From the NCBI RefSeq assembly GCF_009649735.1, contig NZ_WJNH01000005.1, forward strand, positions 1-64,000: 64,000 bases of DNA, in the 5' to 3' direction. Origin of the DNA: Salinibacillus xinjiangensis. Its GTDB lineage: Bacteria > Bacillota > Bacilli > Bacillales > Alkalibacillaceae. The notes beneath the pieces were generated by a model, which made no database searches, was not told where the DNA came from, and saw only the letters and a program-made list of their open reading frames with translations. Shown piece after piece: positions 9,270 to 17,063 of this stretch (positions within the stretch are counted from its first letter, which is position 1; each line of letters begins with the position of its first letter). Made by a program: the position numbers and the translations under genes.

Positions 9270-10058
9270 TTATAAATCGTCAACTTTTTTGACTTTCTCC
9301 TGTTTCTTTTCACCCTTATATTTTCTCCAGCCTACATACATTAATGTAAAAACAATGACCCCTCCAACAGAAATGATGAGCCAGCCAAAGGATGCATCAT
9401 CATCTTCTTTACTGTCTGTTGGTTGTTCGGTTTGAAGTTGATCAACGGTTTTTTGCATCACATGTAATGCATTCAACATGTCCTCTTCATTGTTCACATT
9501 ATTTAAATTAATAAACTGCTCGTCCAACTCCTCCCAAAGTTCTGTGCTTTGTTTCGCTTTCCAAGCTGGGTAAATGACACTATAGAAGTCCATCGTTTTA
9601 GAAAATTCACTTTTCAGTTCAGTTGTTTCACTTTCTAAGCCTACTTGGATTTGTTCAGTTAGACGATCTTCCCAGGCGGAAACCATTTGACTGTTTGGAT
9701 TTTGAACACTTTCCATCATTAAAACAAAGCTTAAAACCTTGTCCATCTTCAGCTCATCATTTTGAATGTCTGATTCCAAGTGTCTGATTGTATTATGCGT
9801 AATATCATATACATAATCGAGCTTCTGTTTGGATACAGATAAGTGTCCCGTATCCAATGCAACTACAATTTGATTCAACTTTTCTTTAGCAGCATTATAC
9901 TTTTTGGCTTCCGTCAACTCAAGAACCGTATACACTTCATCCGATAGATCATATGCTTTTCCTTCTTCATGGTGTGCAAGCAACGGTGATGACATCGATA
10001 ATAGGAAAACCGTAAACACAAATACATTAAAAATTCTTTTGAAATTTTTTACTACCAT
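9270..10058 (-). CDS. ypjB: Sporulation protein YpjB
   Basis: 262 residues. Hydrophobic signal segment (residues 10-28), a long, mostly helical extracytoplasmic region, and one C-terminal membrane segment (about 225-245, GWLIISVGGVIVFTLMYVGW) followed by a lysine-rich tail. This matches YpjB of B. subtilis in length, topology and position. Its molecular role is unknown; the family is tied to sporulation. The ATG start follows GGAGAGGGGA. A weak inverted repeat (ATAAGTATCT at 9234 and its complement at 9264) covers the stop codon and may be a terminator. Confidence 0.88.
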   Translation of the reverse strand: MVVKNFKRIFNVFVFTVFLLSMSSPLLAHHEEGKAYDLSDEVYTVLELTEAKKYNAAKEKLNQIVVALDTGHLSVSKQKLDYVYDITHNTIRHLESDIQNDELKMDKVLSFVLMMESVQNPNSQMVSAWEDRLTEQIQVGLESETTELKSEFSKTMDFYSVIYPAWKAKQSTELWEELDEQFINLNNVNNEEDMLNALHVMQKTVDQLQTEQPTDSKEDDDASFGWLIISVGGVIVFTLMYVGWRKYKGEKKQEKVKKVDDL

Positions 10059-10121
10059 AAGACTTGTCCCCTCTCCTCACACTTCTAGTAAATCGTATGC
10101 AAGGAGTGGACAAACTAGAAC

Positions 10122-10700
10122 CTATCTTATTTGAATCGTTTTCCTTACATTAAAGGCATACACCAGTCCAATACAAAAGATGCTTAACCAGAATGTAAAG
10201 TAGCCAATCTCATTCATATAGTCCATTAATTGACCATAGACAGGCATCATTTCAAATACATAATCAATGACATCATTATGGAGGGTCCAGATTGCCGCGA
10301 CAGCTAAATGACGCAATTTGATTTTATAAAAAGGGGCATAGATCATAGCCTGAATAGCCATTGCCCCATGTGAAAAAATTAACATATAGCCCGCCATACT
10401 AAGCCCACCACTTATTTGCATCGTTAATATATTCATGATGACAGCCCAGACTCCGTACTTTACTAGTGTGATAAAGGCTAACGCTTCGATGTAAGGTGCA
10501 TTTTTATCTAAAATAAAATACAAAAGTACAATGACGAAAAACAGGCTAGCCGTTGGACTGTCAGGAACAAAAATCAGAAATTTTGCTGGAGTTACGGACA
10601 ATTGACTTCCATACCATAAATAGCCATAAATTGTACCTAATAAATTAATGACAAATAATAAGACCAATATGCGCTTGTCCATGAGCAATATCTTAAACAT
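10122..10700 (-). CDS. ypjA: YpjA family membrane protein (DUF1405)
   Basis: 192 residues with about six hydrophobic segments spread over the whole protein, giving an integral membrane protein of unknown function. The N-terminus MFKILLMDKRILVLLFVINL and its position between qcrC and ypjB match B. subtilis YpjA. A terminator hairpin lies upstream, between qcrC and this gene, so it may be transcribed by read-through or from its own promoter. Confidence 0.88.
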   Translation of the reverse strand: MFKILLMDKRILVLLFVINLLGTIYGYLWYGSQLSVTPAKFLIFVPDSPTASLFFVIVLLYFILDKNAPYIEALAFITLVKYGVWAVIMNILTMQISGGLSMAGYMLIFSHGAMAIQAMIYAPFYKIKLRHLAVAAIWTLHNDVIDYVFEMMPVYGQLMDYMNEIGYFTFWLSIFCIGLVYAFNVRKTIQIR

Positions 10701-10725
10701 TGTGATAACTCCTTATGTATGAAGA

Positions 10726-10752
10726 AAAGCTGACTCTATACAAGTCAGCTTT
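10726..10752 (-). terminator. qcrABC terminator
   Basis: Stem AAAGCTGACT / AGTCAGCTTT with a 7-nt loop, followed on the minus strand by TTCTTC. It lies between qcrC (stop 10766) and ypjA (start 10700). Confidence 0.75.
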
Positions 10753-10765
10753 CTCTTTGAGTAGA

Positions 10766-11530
10766 TTATTTTTCATTTAAAGAAATAATGAAATCAGCAA
10801 GCTTTTGTAGTTCTTCGTCAGACCCTTCAAATGCGTTTGCTGGCATACTACCTATACCATTGACAGCAATGTCTTTAATTTCGTCAGCTGTGTGGTCAAT
10901 ATCAAGAAGCGGCGGTCCACTCACACCTTCTAAGTTTTCACCATGACAATTGATACAGCTTTGTTGAGAGTATATTTGATAGCCTTCACTCTCTTTATCA
11001 ATTTCAACACTCTCGACAATTTTGTTTGCTTCTGCACGAGTTTCCCAATCTACGTGGTCAGCCGCTTCCCAAGTTAACCAAAAGACAGCAGCAATCCCAA
11101 TAAGCATTAGGCTAGTAGCAATGGGACGACGAGTTGGTCTACGTTCTGGTCCTTTATCCAGGAACGGTGCAAGCATTAATGCACCAAAGGCAAGTCCTGG
11201 TATAATCACTGTACCAACAACAACCCAATCACCACTTGCAAATGGGTACTTTAATAATTGGTATAAGAATAAGAAATACCAGTCTGGTAAAGGTATATAA
11301 CCTGGAGTTGACGGATCTGCCAATTTTTCAAGCGGGGCAGGAGCCGCAACTGTTAAACATAAAAATCCAACGAGAAACACAGCGCCTGCTAGCCATTCCT
11401 TCAATAGGAAGTTCGGCCAGAATGGTTCTGTTCTTCCTGGATATTCCGAATAATCTTTCGGTATATGGCGATCATCGTTTTCACGGACACGTGAGTCGCC
11501 AACAAATTTCATGCCCTTTCCTCTATGCAC
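10766..11530 (-). CDS. qcrC: Menaquinol:cytochrome c reductase cytochrome b/c subunit
   Basis: 254 residues. A b-type membrane part (subunit IV-like, segments near 45-65, 105-125 and 140-160, with PLPDWYFLFLYQLLKYPF) is fused to a C-terminal cytochrome c domain with the heme motif CINCH and axial Met in GSMPANAF. This fusion is typical of Bacillus bc complexes. The start is GTG 11530, because AAAGGAGGG sits just upstream and B. subtilis QcrC begins MHRGKGMKF; the GTG at 11551 would put that site inside the gene. It is the last gene of qcrABC. Confidence 0.97.
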   Translation of the reverse strand: MHRGKGMKFVGDSRVRENDDRHIPKDYSEYPGRTEPFWPNFLLKEWLAGAVFLVGFLCLTVAAPAPLEKLADPSTPGYIPLPDWYFLFLYQLLKYPFASGDWVVVGTVIIPGLAFGALMLAPFLDKGPERRPTRRPIATSLMLIGIAAVFWLTWEAADHVDWETRAEANKIVESVEIDKESEGYQIYSQQSCINCHGENLEGVSGPPLLDIDHTADEIKDIAVNGIGSMPANAFEGSDEELQKLADFIISLNEK

Positions 11531-11562
11531 AGTAATCCCTCCTTTATTCACTCAATTGAATC

Positions 11563-12237
11563 TTACAATGGTCCTGAGATACCTTGACGACGAATCATGA
11601 TAAAGTGAGTAGCCATTAAGGCAAATAGTGCTGCAGGTAGGAAGAATACGTGTATCGCAAAGAACCTTGTAAGAGTCTGAGCTCCGACAATTTCAGGATC
11701 TCCGGCTAATAGTATTTTTAGGTCTTCCCCGATAAATGGCACACTTTCAGCAATCTGTAATGTTACCTGAGTTGCAAATAACGCTTTGTTATCCCATGGA
11801 AGTAAGTAACCTGTAAGTCCAAGCGCTAACATAACGAAAAATAGAAGTACACCAACAATCCAGTTTAATTCACGTGGTTTCTTGTATGCACCCTGGAAGA
11901 AAACACGTAACGTATGTAAAAACAACATCACTATAACAACACTTGCACCCCAGTGATGCATGCCACGAACGATTTGTCCGTGTGCTACTTCTTGCTGTAG
12001 GTAAAAGACTGAGTTCCACGCATTTTCAATATCGGGTACGTAATACATGGTTAGAAACATTCCTGATAGGATTTGGATTACCGTTACAAAGAATGTTAAA
12101 CCACCAAAACAATATACGAATGCAGAGAAGTGGTGAGCCGGGTTTACATGCTCAGGAACTTCATGATCTGCAATATCACGCCATATTGGGGTTATATCTA
12201 CGCGCTCATCAATCCAGTCATAAATCTTTTGCAACAT
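11563..12237 (-). CDS. qcrB: Menaquinol:cytochrome c reductase cytochrome b subunit
   Basis: 224 residues, identical in length to B. subtilis QcrB. Four transmembrane helices carry the heme ligands (HHFSAFVY and GMHHWGASVVIVMLFLHTLRVF, then FFAIHVFFLPAALFALMATHF). A conserved Cys (FVYCFGG, near residue 43) is the one that binds one heme covalently in Bacillus. It forms the quinol-oxidising core with QcrA and QcrC. Confidence 0.97.
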   Translation of the reverse strand: MLQKIYDWIDERVDITPIWRDIADHEVPEHVNPAHHFSAFVYCFGGLTFFVTVIQILSGMFLTMYYVPDIENAWNSVFYLQQEVAHGQIVRGMHHWGASVVIVMLFLHTLRVFFQGAYKKPRELNWIVGVLLFFVMLALGLTGYLLPWDNKALFATQVTLQIAESVPFIGEDLKILLAGDPEIVGAQTLTRFFAIHVFFLPAALFALMATHFIMIRRQGISGPL

Positions 12238-12240
12238 GTA

Positions 12241-12756
12241 TTACGCCTCCTCTCTTGGTATAGCTTTTCCTAGATAAAGAATTCCATTTTCAATTTTGTG
12301 TTCATAAACAGCCAATGGAGCTGTAGGTGGTGTGTTTGGTACGTTTACACCATCTTTTGTGTACAACCCATCATGACAAGGGCAATAGAAGTGTTCAGGA
12401 TAATTTTCATTATCATTCCAGCCTACAAAACAACCTAAGTGAGTACAGGTTGGATCGAGAGCAATAATACTTCCATCCTCTTGCTTATAAACCCAAGCAA
12501 CCTTTTCAACTGTTGATTCATACCAAGCATCAACTTGTTCAACATTGAAGGCTACTCTTTTTGGTTCAGTCGTAATATCTTCCTCAGAGATTTTGGCAGA
12601 TACAAATTCTCCACCCTCATCTGGTTGTAATACTGGATCAATTGCAAACCGAACCATTGGTGCTAACATACCAGCAGCCATAAAACCTCCAACGCCTGTT
12701 AACGTGTAGTTTAGAAACTGCCGACGGGAAACTTGATTCTTCTTGTCTTTACTCAT
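12241..12756 (-). CDS. qcrA: Menaquinol:cytochrome c reductase Rieske iron-sulfur subunit
   Basis: 171 residues from ATG 12756. N-terminal twin-arginine-like stretch SRRQFLNYTLTGVGGFMAAG forms a Tat-type signal anchor. The Rieske [2Fe-2S] motifs are CTHLGC and CPCHDG. The start is set by GGGGGGAAAAG upstream and by agreement with B. subtilis; an earlier ATG at 12789 adds a doubtful extension. It is the first gene of the qcr operon, driven from the promoter at 12834-12862. Confidence 0.97.
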   Translation of the reverse strand: MSKDKKNQVSRRQFLNYTLTGVGGFMAAGMLAPMVRFAIDPVLQPDEGGEFVSAKISEEDITTEPKRVAFNVEQVDAWYESTVEKVAWVYKQEDGSIIALDPTCTHLGCFVGWNDNENYPEHFYCPCHDGLYTKDGVNVPNTPPTAPLAVYEHKIENGILYLGKAIPREEA

Positions 12757-12833
12757 TTTGCTTTTCCCCCCTCTTCTCATATATTTCAACGATCAGGGTC
12801 ATTAATTGTATACATGCTTACTAGGACATTACA

Positions 12834-12862
12834 ATGATAGCGCAAACTTGAAATATGGTCAA
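12834..12862 (-). promoter_or_regulatory. SigA-type promoter of qcrABC
   Basis: Minus strand: -35 TTGACC (12857-12862), 17-bp spacer, -10 TATCAT (12834-12839), 78 bp before the qcrA ATG. B. subtilis qcrA is controlled by AbrB and Spo0A; I cannot assign such sites here. I saw no gene in the rest of the 12757-13039 gap. Confidence 0.72.
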
Positions 12863-13039
12863 TCAAATTCACAATTTTGTGCTAGGTTTCTTTTCAAAAT
12901 AATGAAGTATACTATGAACCCCATGACAAAAGCATTGTACTCCTATAACTAGTGAATATTCCTTATCGTGGAAAAATATTGGGCATGTACCATTTTAGTA
13001 TAAGATAAAACAACTTCTTTCATACTAGAGTCCTAACTC

Positions 13040-13510
13040 TCACGTTTCTGACCAATAAGCACGGATAAGATCTGTGATTTGCTCGTTTTGGTCTAAAATA
13101 ACCTTCTTCGTTTCTTCCTGATGAATATCACCATCTTTTAGAATAGGTAACCATAGCAATTGACCTTCTAGGTTTTTCTCATGTTTTTTCCACTTCGCAT
13201 CGAAGGTTAAATAAAAAACAAACTGAAATGGCTGTGTTTTCAATTGTTCATAATACCCATTTAGCCGTTCAACTTCATCCTCTATCTTACTTGTAGCTAA
13301 ATAGGAATAGGTAGGGAAACGAAAAATTCTCCCTTTGTATTCCTTTTCGAGGCGTTCTGTAAAAACATCCATCACCTCGTGTTGGTACGTTAATGACAAA
13401 AGGTCTTCGTCATTCCCCTCCATCGAAAACGGGAGAAGTGGAACAATGGCTGTGTCGATGTATTCCTTAGACTTAAGGTACTGCTGCATGTCTTGCCGTT
13501 TCCATTTCAT
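13040..13510 (-). CDS. ypiF: YpiF family protein (DUF2487)
   Basis: 156 residues, soluble, no signal or membrane segment. In length, N-terminus (MKWKRQDMQQYLKSKEYIDTAIVPLLPFSM) and position just upstream of qcrA it matches B. subtilis YpiF. Function unknown. In B. subtilis ypiB and ypiF are adjacent; here a 736-bp repeat-bearing gap separates them, so ypiF likely has its own promoter. Confidence 0.88.
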   Translation of the reverse strand: MKWKRQDMQQYLKSKEYIDTAIVPLLPFSMEGNDEDLLSLTYQHEVMDVFTERLEKEYKGRIFRFPTYSYLATSKIEDEVERLNGYYEQLKTQPFQFVFYLTFDAKWKKHEKNLEGQLLWLPILKDGDIHQEETKKVILDQNEQITDLIRAYWSET

Positions 13511-13640
13511 TCCTTACACCTCTATATCTATATTTTCTACTACATTTTACTAAAACTATTCATGAAGTTAAACTTTTTTCATTGAAAAATGAAGTTTATG
13601 GATGGATTTTGTTGTTTTTAAGTGGGCTTTAGGATATTTG

Positions 13641-14210
13641 GCTGGGGGATGGCGCAGGGGGTGGCAAAGCGGGCGGAAGCTAAAGATCGAGCTTAAATTA
13701 CTAAAGAGTGGCGACTAAATGCTGAAGATTGATGATTTAGCTGAAGTTGAGGCTTCATTGGCTGAAGATAATATAGGAGTTACTGATAATCAAGAGCATA
13801 ATGCTGAAGTTGCTCTTGCAATTGCTAAAGTCCGATCGCGTGTGCGGAAATGCTAATGTTTAGGTCCGATTTGATGAAGTGCGTCATCAATATGCTGAAA
13901 ACTACTCGTTATGCTGAAGATAACCCTTACTTAGCTATAGTTCACTCTGCATATGCTAATGTTTCAGCGTTGTTAACTAAAGTTCGTCCTCTAATTGCTA
14001 AACATCAGTGCTCGAGCCGAGAATATGCTAAAGATTGTTCCCAAAATGACGAAGTACACCACGTAAATGCTGAGTCCCCCTCTATATGCTGAACCTAACC
14101 GTTAGTCAGCTAAAGTTCCTCACGATAATACTAAAGTTCGCGGCATTAATCCCAAAGTTGCCCTTCCATTCGCTAAACCCGCAAACCAACCCACACCACA
14201 CGGGTCCGTA
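13641..14210 (+). repeat. 21-bp-period degenerate repeat array 1 (24 units)
   Basis: A heptamer close to GCTRAAG, usually preceded by AT or TT, starts at 13679, 13700, 13721, 13740, 13761, 13782, 13803, 13824, 13852, 13873, 13894, 13913, 13934, 13955, 13976, 13997, 14027, 14048, 14069, 14088, 14109, 14130, 14151 and 14172. Eighteen of 23 intervals are exactly 21 bp. The odd ones fall in register: 19 bp at every third unit and 28 or 30 bp at every eighth, giving three superunits of about 173-175 bp. The array is preceded by a G-rich stretch (13641-13677) and ends in a C-rich stretch (14172-14206). Stops and the 19-bp units break all frames, so it is not coding. Confidence 0.88.
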
Positions 14211-14216
14211 CAAAAA

Positions 14217-14250
14217 TAAAAATTACTCCCTATGTAAGGAGTAATTTTAT
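14217..14250 (-). terminator. ypiB terminator
   Basis: Stem AAAATTACTCC / GGAGTAATTTT overlapping the ypiB stop codon, followed on the minus strand by TTATTTTTG. It separates ypiB from repeat array 1. Confidence 0.8.
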
Positions 14251-14798
14251 TTAATACATTTTTCATCTGCTAATTGATTCAGTTGCTGGATCAGGTCATG
14301 GAATCTCTCTCTATCTCCCTCATCCAGTGCTTGATCTATCTGTTCTTGAATTTTTTTAACTTGAAATTCATAAACCATATGATTTAACAAATCTTCTGCT
14401 GCTCTTTGATCCTTTTCGGTGATAAAGTAATCCTCTGGTAAATAAGGATTTTCTTCAAGCACTCCGGCATATCGATAGCATTGGTTTGCATTGGAAAAAT
14501 TAAGTTGAATATAAATGGTTTCGTGGTCATTTAATCGGATATCATGGAACGATTTTTCAGGATCAGATGTCATCACTTGTTCTTTGTAAAATCGAAATGG
14601 AGGATCGTCTACGCATTTTGTTGAGATAATAACCCCCTTAGGACAAAGCCTTGCTTCTTCAACAAAATGAACGTGTTTTAATACTCGTTCATGGTTCATT
14701 AAGTAATTCAGTATCCATACACTTTCTCTTCGCTTTAACTGATAATTATTAAGAAACCAATTAATAAATCTTTTTTTCTGTAGTACCGATACGGTCAT
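14247..14798 (-). CDS. ypiB: YpiB family protein (UPF0302, IDEAL domain)
   Basis: 183 residues. N-terminal UPF0302 region ([23 protein letters not shown]) and a C-terminal IDEAL-type helix ([25 protein letters not shown], about 150-175). Function unknown; IDEAL domains occur in regulatory adaptor proteins of Bacilli. It follows ypiA by 88 bp and is probably the last gene of the aro-ypiA-ypiB transcript. Confidence 0.9.
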   Translation of the reverse strand: MTVSVLQKKRFINWFLNNYQLKRRESVWILNYLMNHERVLKHVHFVEEARLCPKGVIISTKCVDDPPFRFYKEQVMTSDPEKSFHDIRLNDHETIYIQLNFSNANQCYRYAGVLEENPYLPEDYFITEKDQRAAEDLLNHMVYEFQVKKIQEQIDQALDEGDRERFHDLIQQLNQLADEKCIK

Positions 14799-14886
14799 GA
14801 ATCAAATCCCTCCCTCCAATTAGAAAAGCGCAAGTACGCTTAAGCTAGACATCCTTGCATTGAAAACTAGCTAACCCGCAGACAAC

Positions 14887-16140
14887 TTATTGGTTTAAAC
14901 GGAGTAAGAACTCCTCTACTTCTGTGTCAGATGGCTCAATGGTCATATACTTGCTTAAGACTTGATAGGCTTCATCCATCCTCCCTTCTTCTACTAGAAA
15001 ATAGCCATATTCTTTTAAGAAATCTGCATCGCTTGTAAATGCATTATATGCTTCATGGTAGTTGTTTAATGCTAAATCAAATTCTTCTAATTCATAATTT
15101 GCCCTTGCTAATTCCCATTGATACAGCGGATCGCCTTCCCCTTCACGATTCAGCTCTTCAACTAAATCTTTAATTTGTTCATATTCCTCTAGCTTTTTAT
15201 ATAAATCAATAAGGGAAATGACTGCCTCTTTGTAGCCAAGATCGATCGCAATCGCCTCTTGTAAATGTGAAAATGCCTCTGTTTGTTTCCCTAATTGGTT
15301 GGCGACTTGTCCAGCAAAATAAAACAACTCTTTATTTAATTCGTCCTCTTTCAAGCCTTTTTGGGCTGTTTCATATGCTTTTTCTAACATGCCCTCCTCT
15401 TCATAGGCTTGTGCTAGTAAAAAGTACACGGAGCTATATGAGGGATCTAGTTCGATTAGCTGTTCCCACATGTTTATCGCGATATCACTTCGCTCTGACT
15501 GATAAGCCGTAAATCCGTAACGAAATAATACGTCTGGATTATCTAAATTAGAAGAGTTCTGGAAGTATTCTAAGGCCTCTTCCCATTTCCCTGTGAGTGC
15601 TAGAGCCTCTGCTAAACGATGTGTAATATCCACATCATTAAAGTGAGTGTTTGTCTTTAATGCTTTCTCATAATAAGGTATGGCTTTCAAATATTCACCT
15701 GATGCAAACAACAATTCACCTAATGCAAAATCGATCAGTGGTTCTGTTGGTAATTGTTTCTTTGCCTCGAGCAGCTTTTGCTCTGCAACCTCAAATAAGC
15801 CCTGTGACTGATATAAATCTGCTAGTTGAATTAAGGATTGGACATAGAAATCATCCTCTTGATTTAACTGACTCAATAGTTCAATGGCCTCTTCATCTTT
15901 TTCCTGATCAACATAGATGTCAGCTAAATAAAGCATGAGCTCTCCTTCATTTGGATATTTGCTCCATAATTCACTAAATAGCTTTTCGGCTTGATTTAAT
16001 AATCCTAGTTGGTGATAGAGGAGAGCCATGGTAAATTTTTCATCATCATTTGCCTCAGATTCATAGGATTCTAAAAGCTCTAATCCTTTCTCTGTCTGGC
16101 CTTCTTCAATAAGGTGCTGTGCTTCTTCTATGATATGCAT
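14887..16140 (-). CDS. ypiA: TPR-repeat protein YpiA
   Basis: 417 acidic residues made almost entirely of tetratricopeptide repeats, each with the pattern W/L-x2-L/G-Y-x8-A-x6-P (for example FALGELLFASGEYLKAIPYYEKAL and YFLLAQAYEEEGMLEKAYETAQKGL). Expected to be a cytosolic protein-protein scaffold; no enzymatic motif. It matches B. subtilis YpiA (423 residues) in length and neighbourhood downstream of aroA. Confidence 0.93.
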   Translation of the reverse strand: MHIIEEAQHLIEEGQTEKGLELLESYESEANDDEKFTMALLYHQLGLLNQAEKLFSELWSKYPNEGELMLYLADIYVDQEKDEEAIELLSQLNQEDDFYVQSLIQLADLYQSQGLFEVAEQKLLEAKKQLPTEPLIDFALGELLFASGEYLKAIPYYEKALKTNTHFNDVDITHRLAEALALTGKWEEALEYFQNSSNLDNPDVLFRYGFTAYQSERSDIAINMWEQLIELDPSYSSVYFLLAQAYEEEGMLEKAYETAQKGLKEDELNKELFYFAGQVANQLGKQTEAFSHLQEAIAIDLGYKEAVISLIDLYKKLEEYEQIKDLVEELNREGEGDPLYQWELARANYELEEFDLALNNYHEAYNAFTSDADFLKEYGYFLVEEGRMDEAYQVLSKYMTIEPSDTEVEEFLLRLNQ

Positions 16141-16175
16141 ATTGCAATCCTTCCTTTTGTCTTCTGTCTATTTTG

Positions 16176-17063
16176 CTAAGGTTTATTCATGATTTCAAAG
16201 TATTGACCAAAGCCTTTTTGGTCATATACGGTTTGGTTCAATTTTACCACGTTCCCTCTTATAATCGAAATATATGGATTTTGAAGGTTGATATTCCCTC
16301 GATTTGATGGAACATGGAGATTAAAATCAGCATCTCCATATATTTGTAATTCGCCTTTCTTTGGTGAAATTCCTGTTAATGTGAGACTTTCTTTTGATAG
16401 AGGATGTACTGAAATGATTTCAGGGAGGGTGTGGAGGGAATGCTTATGCATGAATTTAAACAATGTAGTCGAATTTGGGTGTTCAAGACATGCCAGTGGA
16501 ATCTGGGATATGCTCTGCATTTGATTTAACCAACCCCATTTAACATGATCGAGGTCTAAATCTTCACTTGTGTACACTAATATAAAAGGAGTGCGTTGTA
16601 GGGCGAAGTATCGGACCATTTCTGCTGTTAGATATTTTAGATTGATTTTAGGGACGACTATATGATCAATGGCAATCCCAGCTAATTCTTGCTTATATTC
16701 TTGAAAAAGATCCTTCCAATTGTAAGTTCTTTCTAAATCAATTGAGGAGAGAAGAAGAGAGCAGCCTTGATATAAATACCTTCTGACATGATGATCTCGT
16801 AAGGCTTTGGAGGATAAAGGGAATTCGTTATCTACATAGACATTTCCAGGAGTCATTTGAAAAATATTGGCGTGGATTTGACGCTTTGGGAGTTGGTTTA
16901 CGTAATGTTTAGGAACAAATTTTTCTTTTGTAAATACAATATCCTTCTGTTCCCAATCGTTCTCAATCCAAACGGGCATCCGCTTAAAAAAATAAGCCTT
17001 CACATTTTGCCCCCCTTCATCGGTTGATACAAAATATGAAGACTCAACACTAATTATACTCAT
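16176..17063 (-). CDS. Conserved-looking protein of unknown function, coupled to aroA
   Basis: 295 residues; I do not recognise the family. No signal peptide and no membrane helix. The N-terminal half is rich in aromatic residues and lysine. The C-terminal part (about 225-285) alternates beta-strand-like stretches (LTLTGISPKKGELQIYGDADFNLHVP, then NPYISIIRGNVVKLNQTVYD), suggesting a beta domain. Its ATG overlaps the aroA stop in an ATGA (17060-17063), so it is translationally coupled to EPSP synthase, and ypiA follows 35 bp later. Codon use looks like its neighbours. It is not in the B. subtilis arrangement that I recall. Confidence 0.8.
   Translation of the reverse strand: MSIISVESSYFVSTDEGGQNVKAYFFKRMPVWIENDWEQKDIVFTKEKFVPKHYVNQLPKRQIHANIFQMTPGNVYVDNEFPLSSKALRDHHVRRYLYQGCSLLLSSIDLERTYNWKDLFQEYKQELAGIAIDHIVVPKINLKYLTAEMVRYFALQRTPFILVYTSEDLDLDHVKWGWLNQMQSISQIPLACLEHPNSTTLFKFMHKHSLHTLPEIISVHPLSKESLTLTGISPKKGELQIYGDADFNLHVPSNRGNINLQNPYISIIRGNVVKLNQTVYDQKGFGQYFEIMNKP

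Noticed and set aside
13850-14092. 80-codon ORF inside repeat array 1
   Set aside because: The heptad-like protein pattern comes from the 21-bp period. The 19-, 28- and 30-bp units break frame in the other superunits and no ribosome binding site precedes it.
13641-14210. CRISPR array as an explanation for the periodic repeats
   Set aside because: The conserved part is only about 7-9 bp with 12-14 bp variable, far shorter than CRISPR repeats and spacers, and no cas gene is present.
14818-14850. GAAAAGCGCAAGTACGCTT between ypiA and ypiB
   Set aside because: It resembles the end of a common Bacillus intergenic repeat, but only about 20 bp match my memory and no second copy is in the window.
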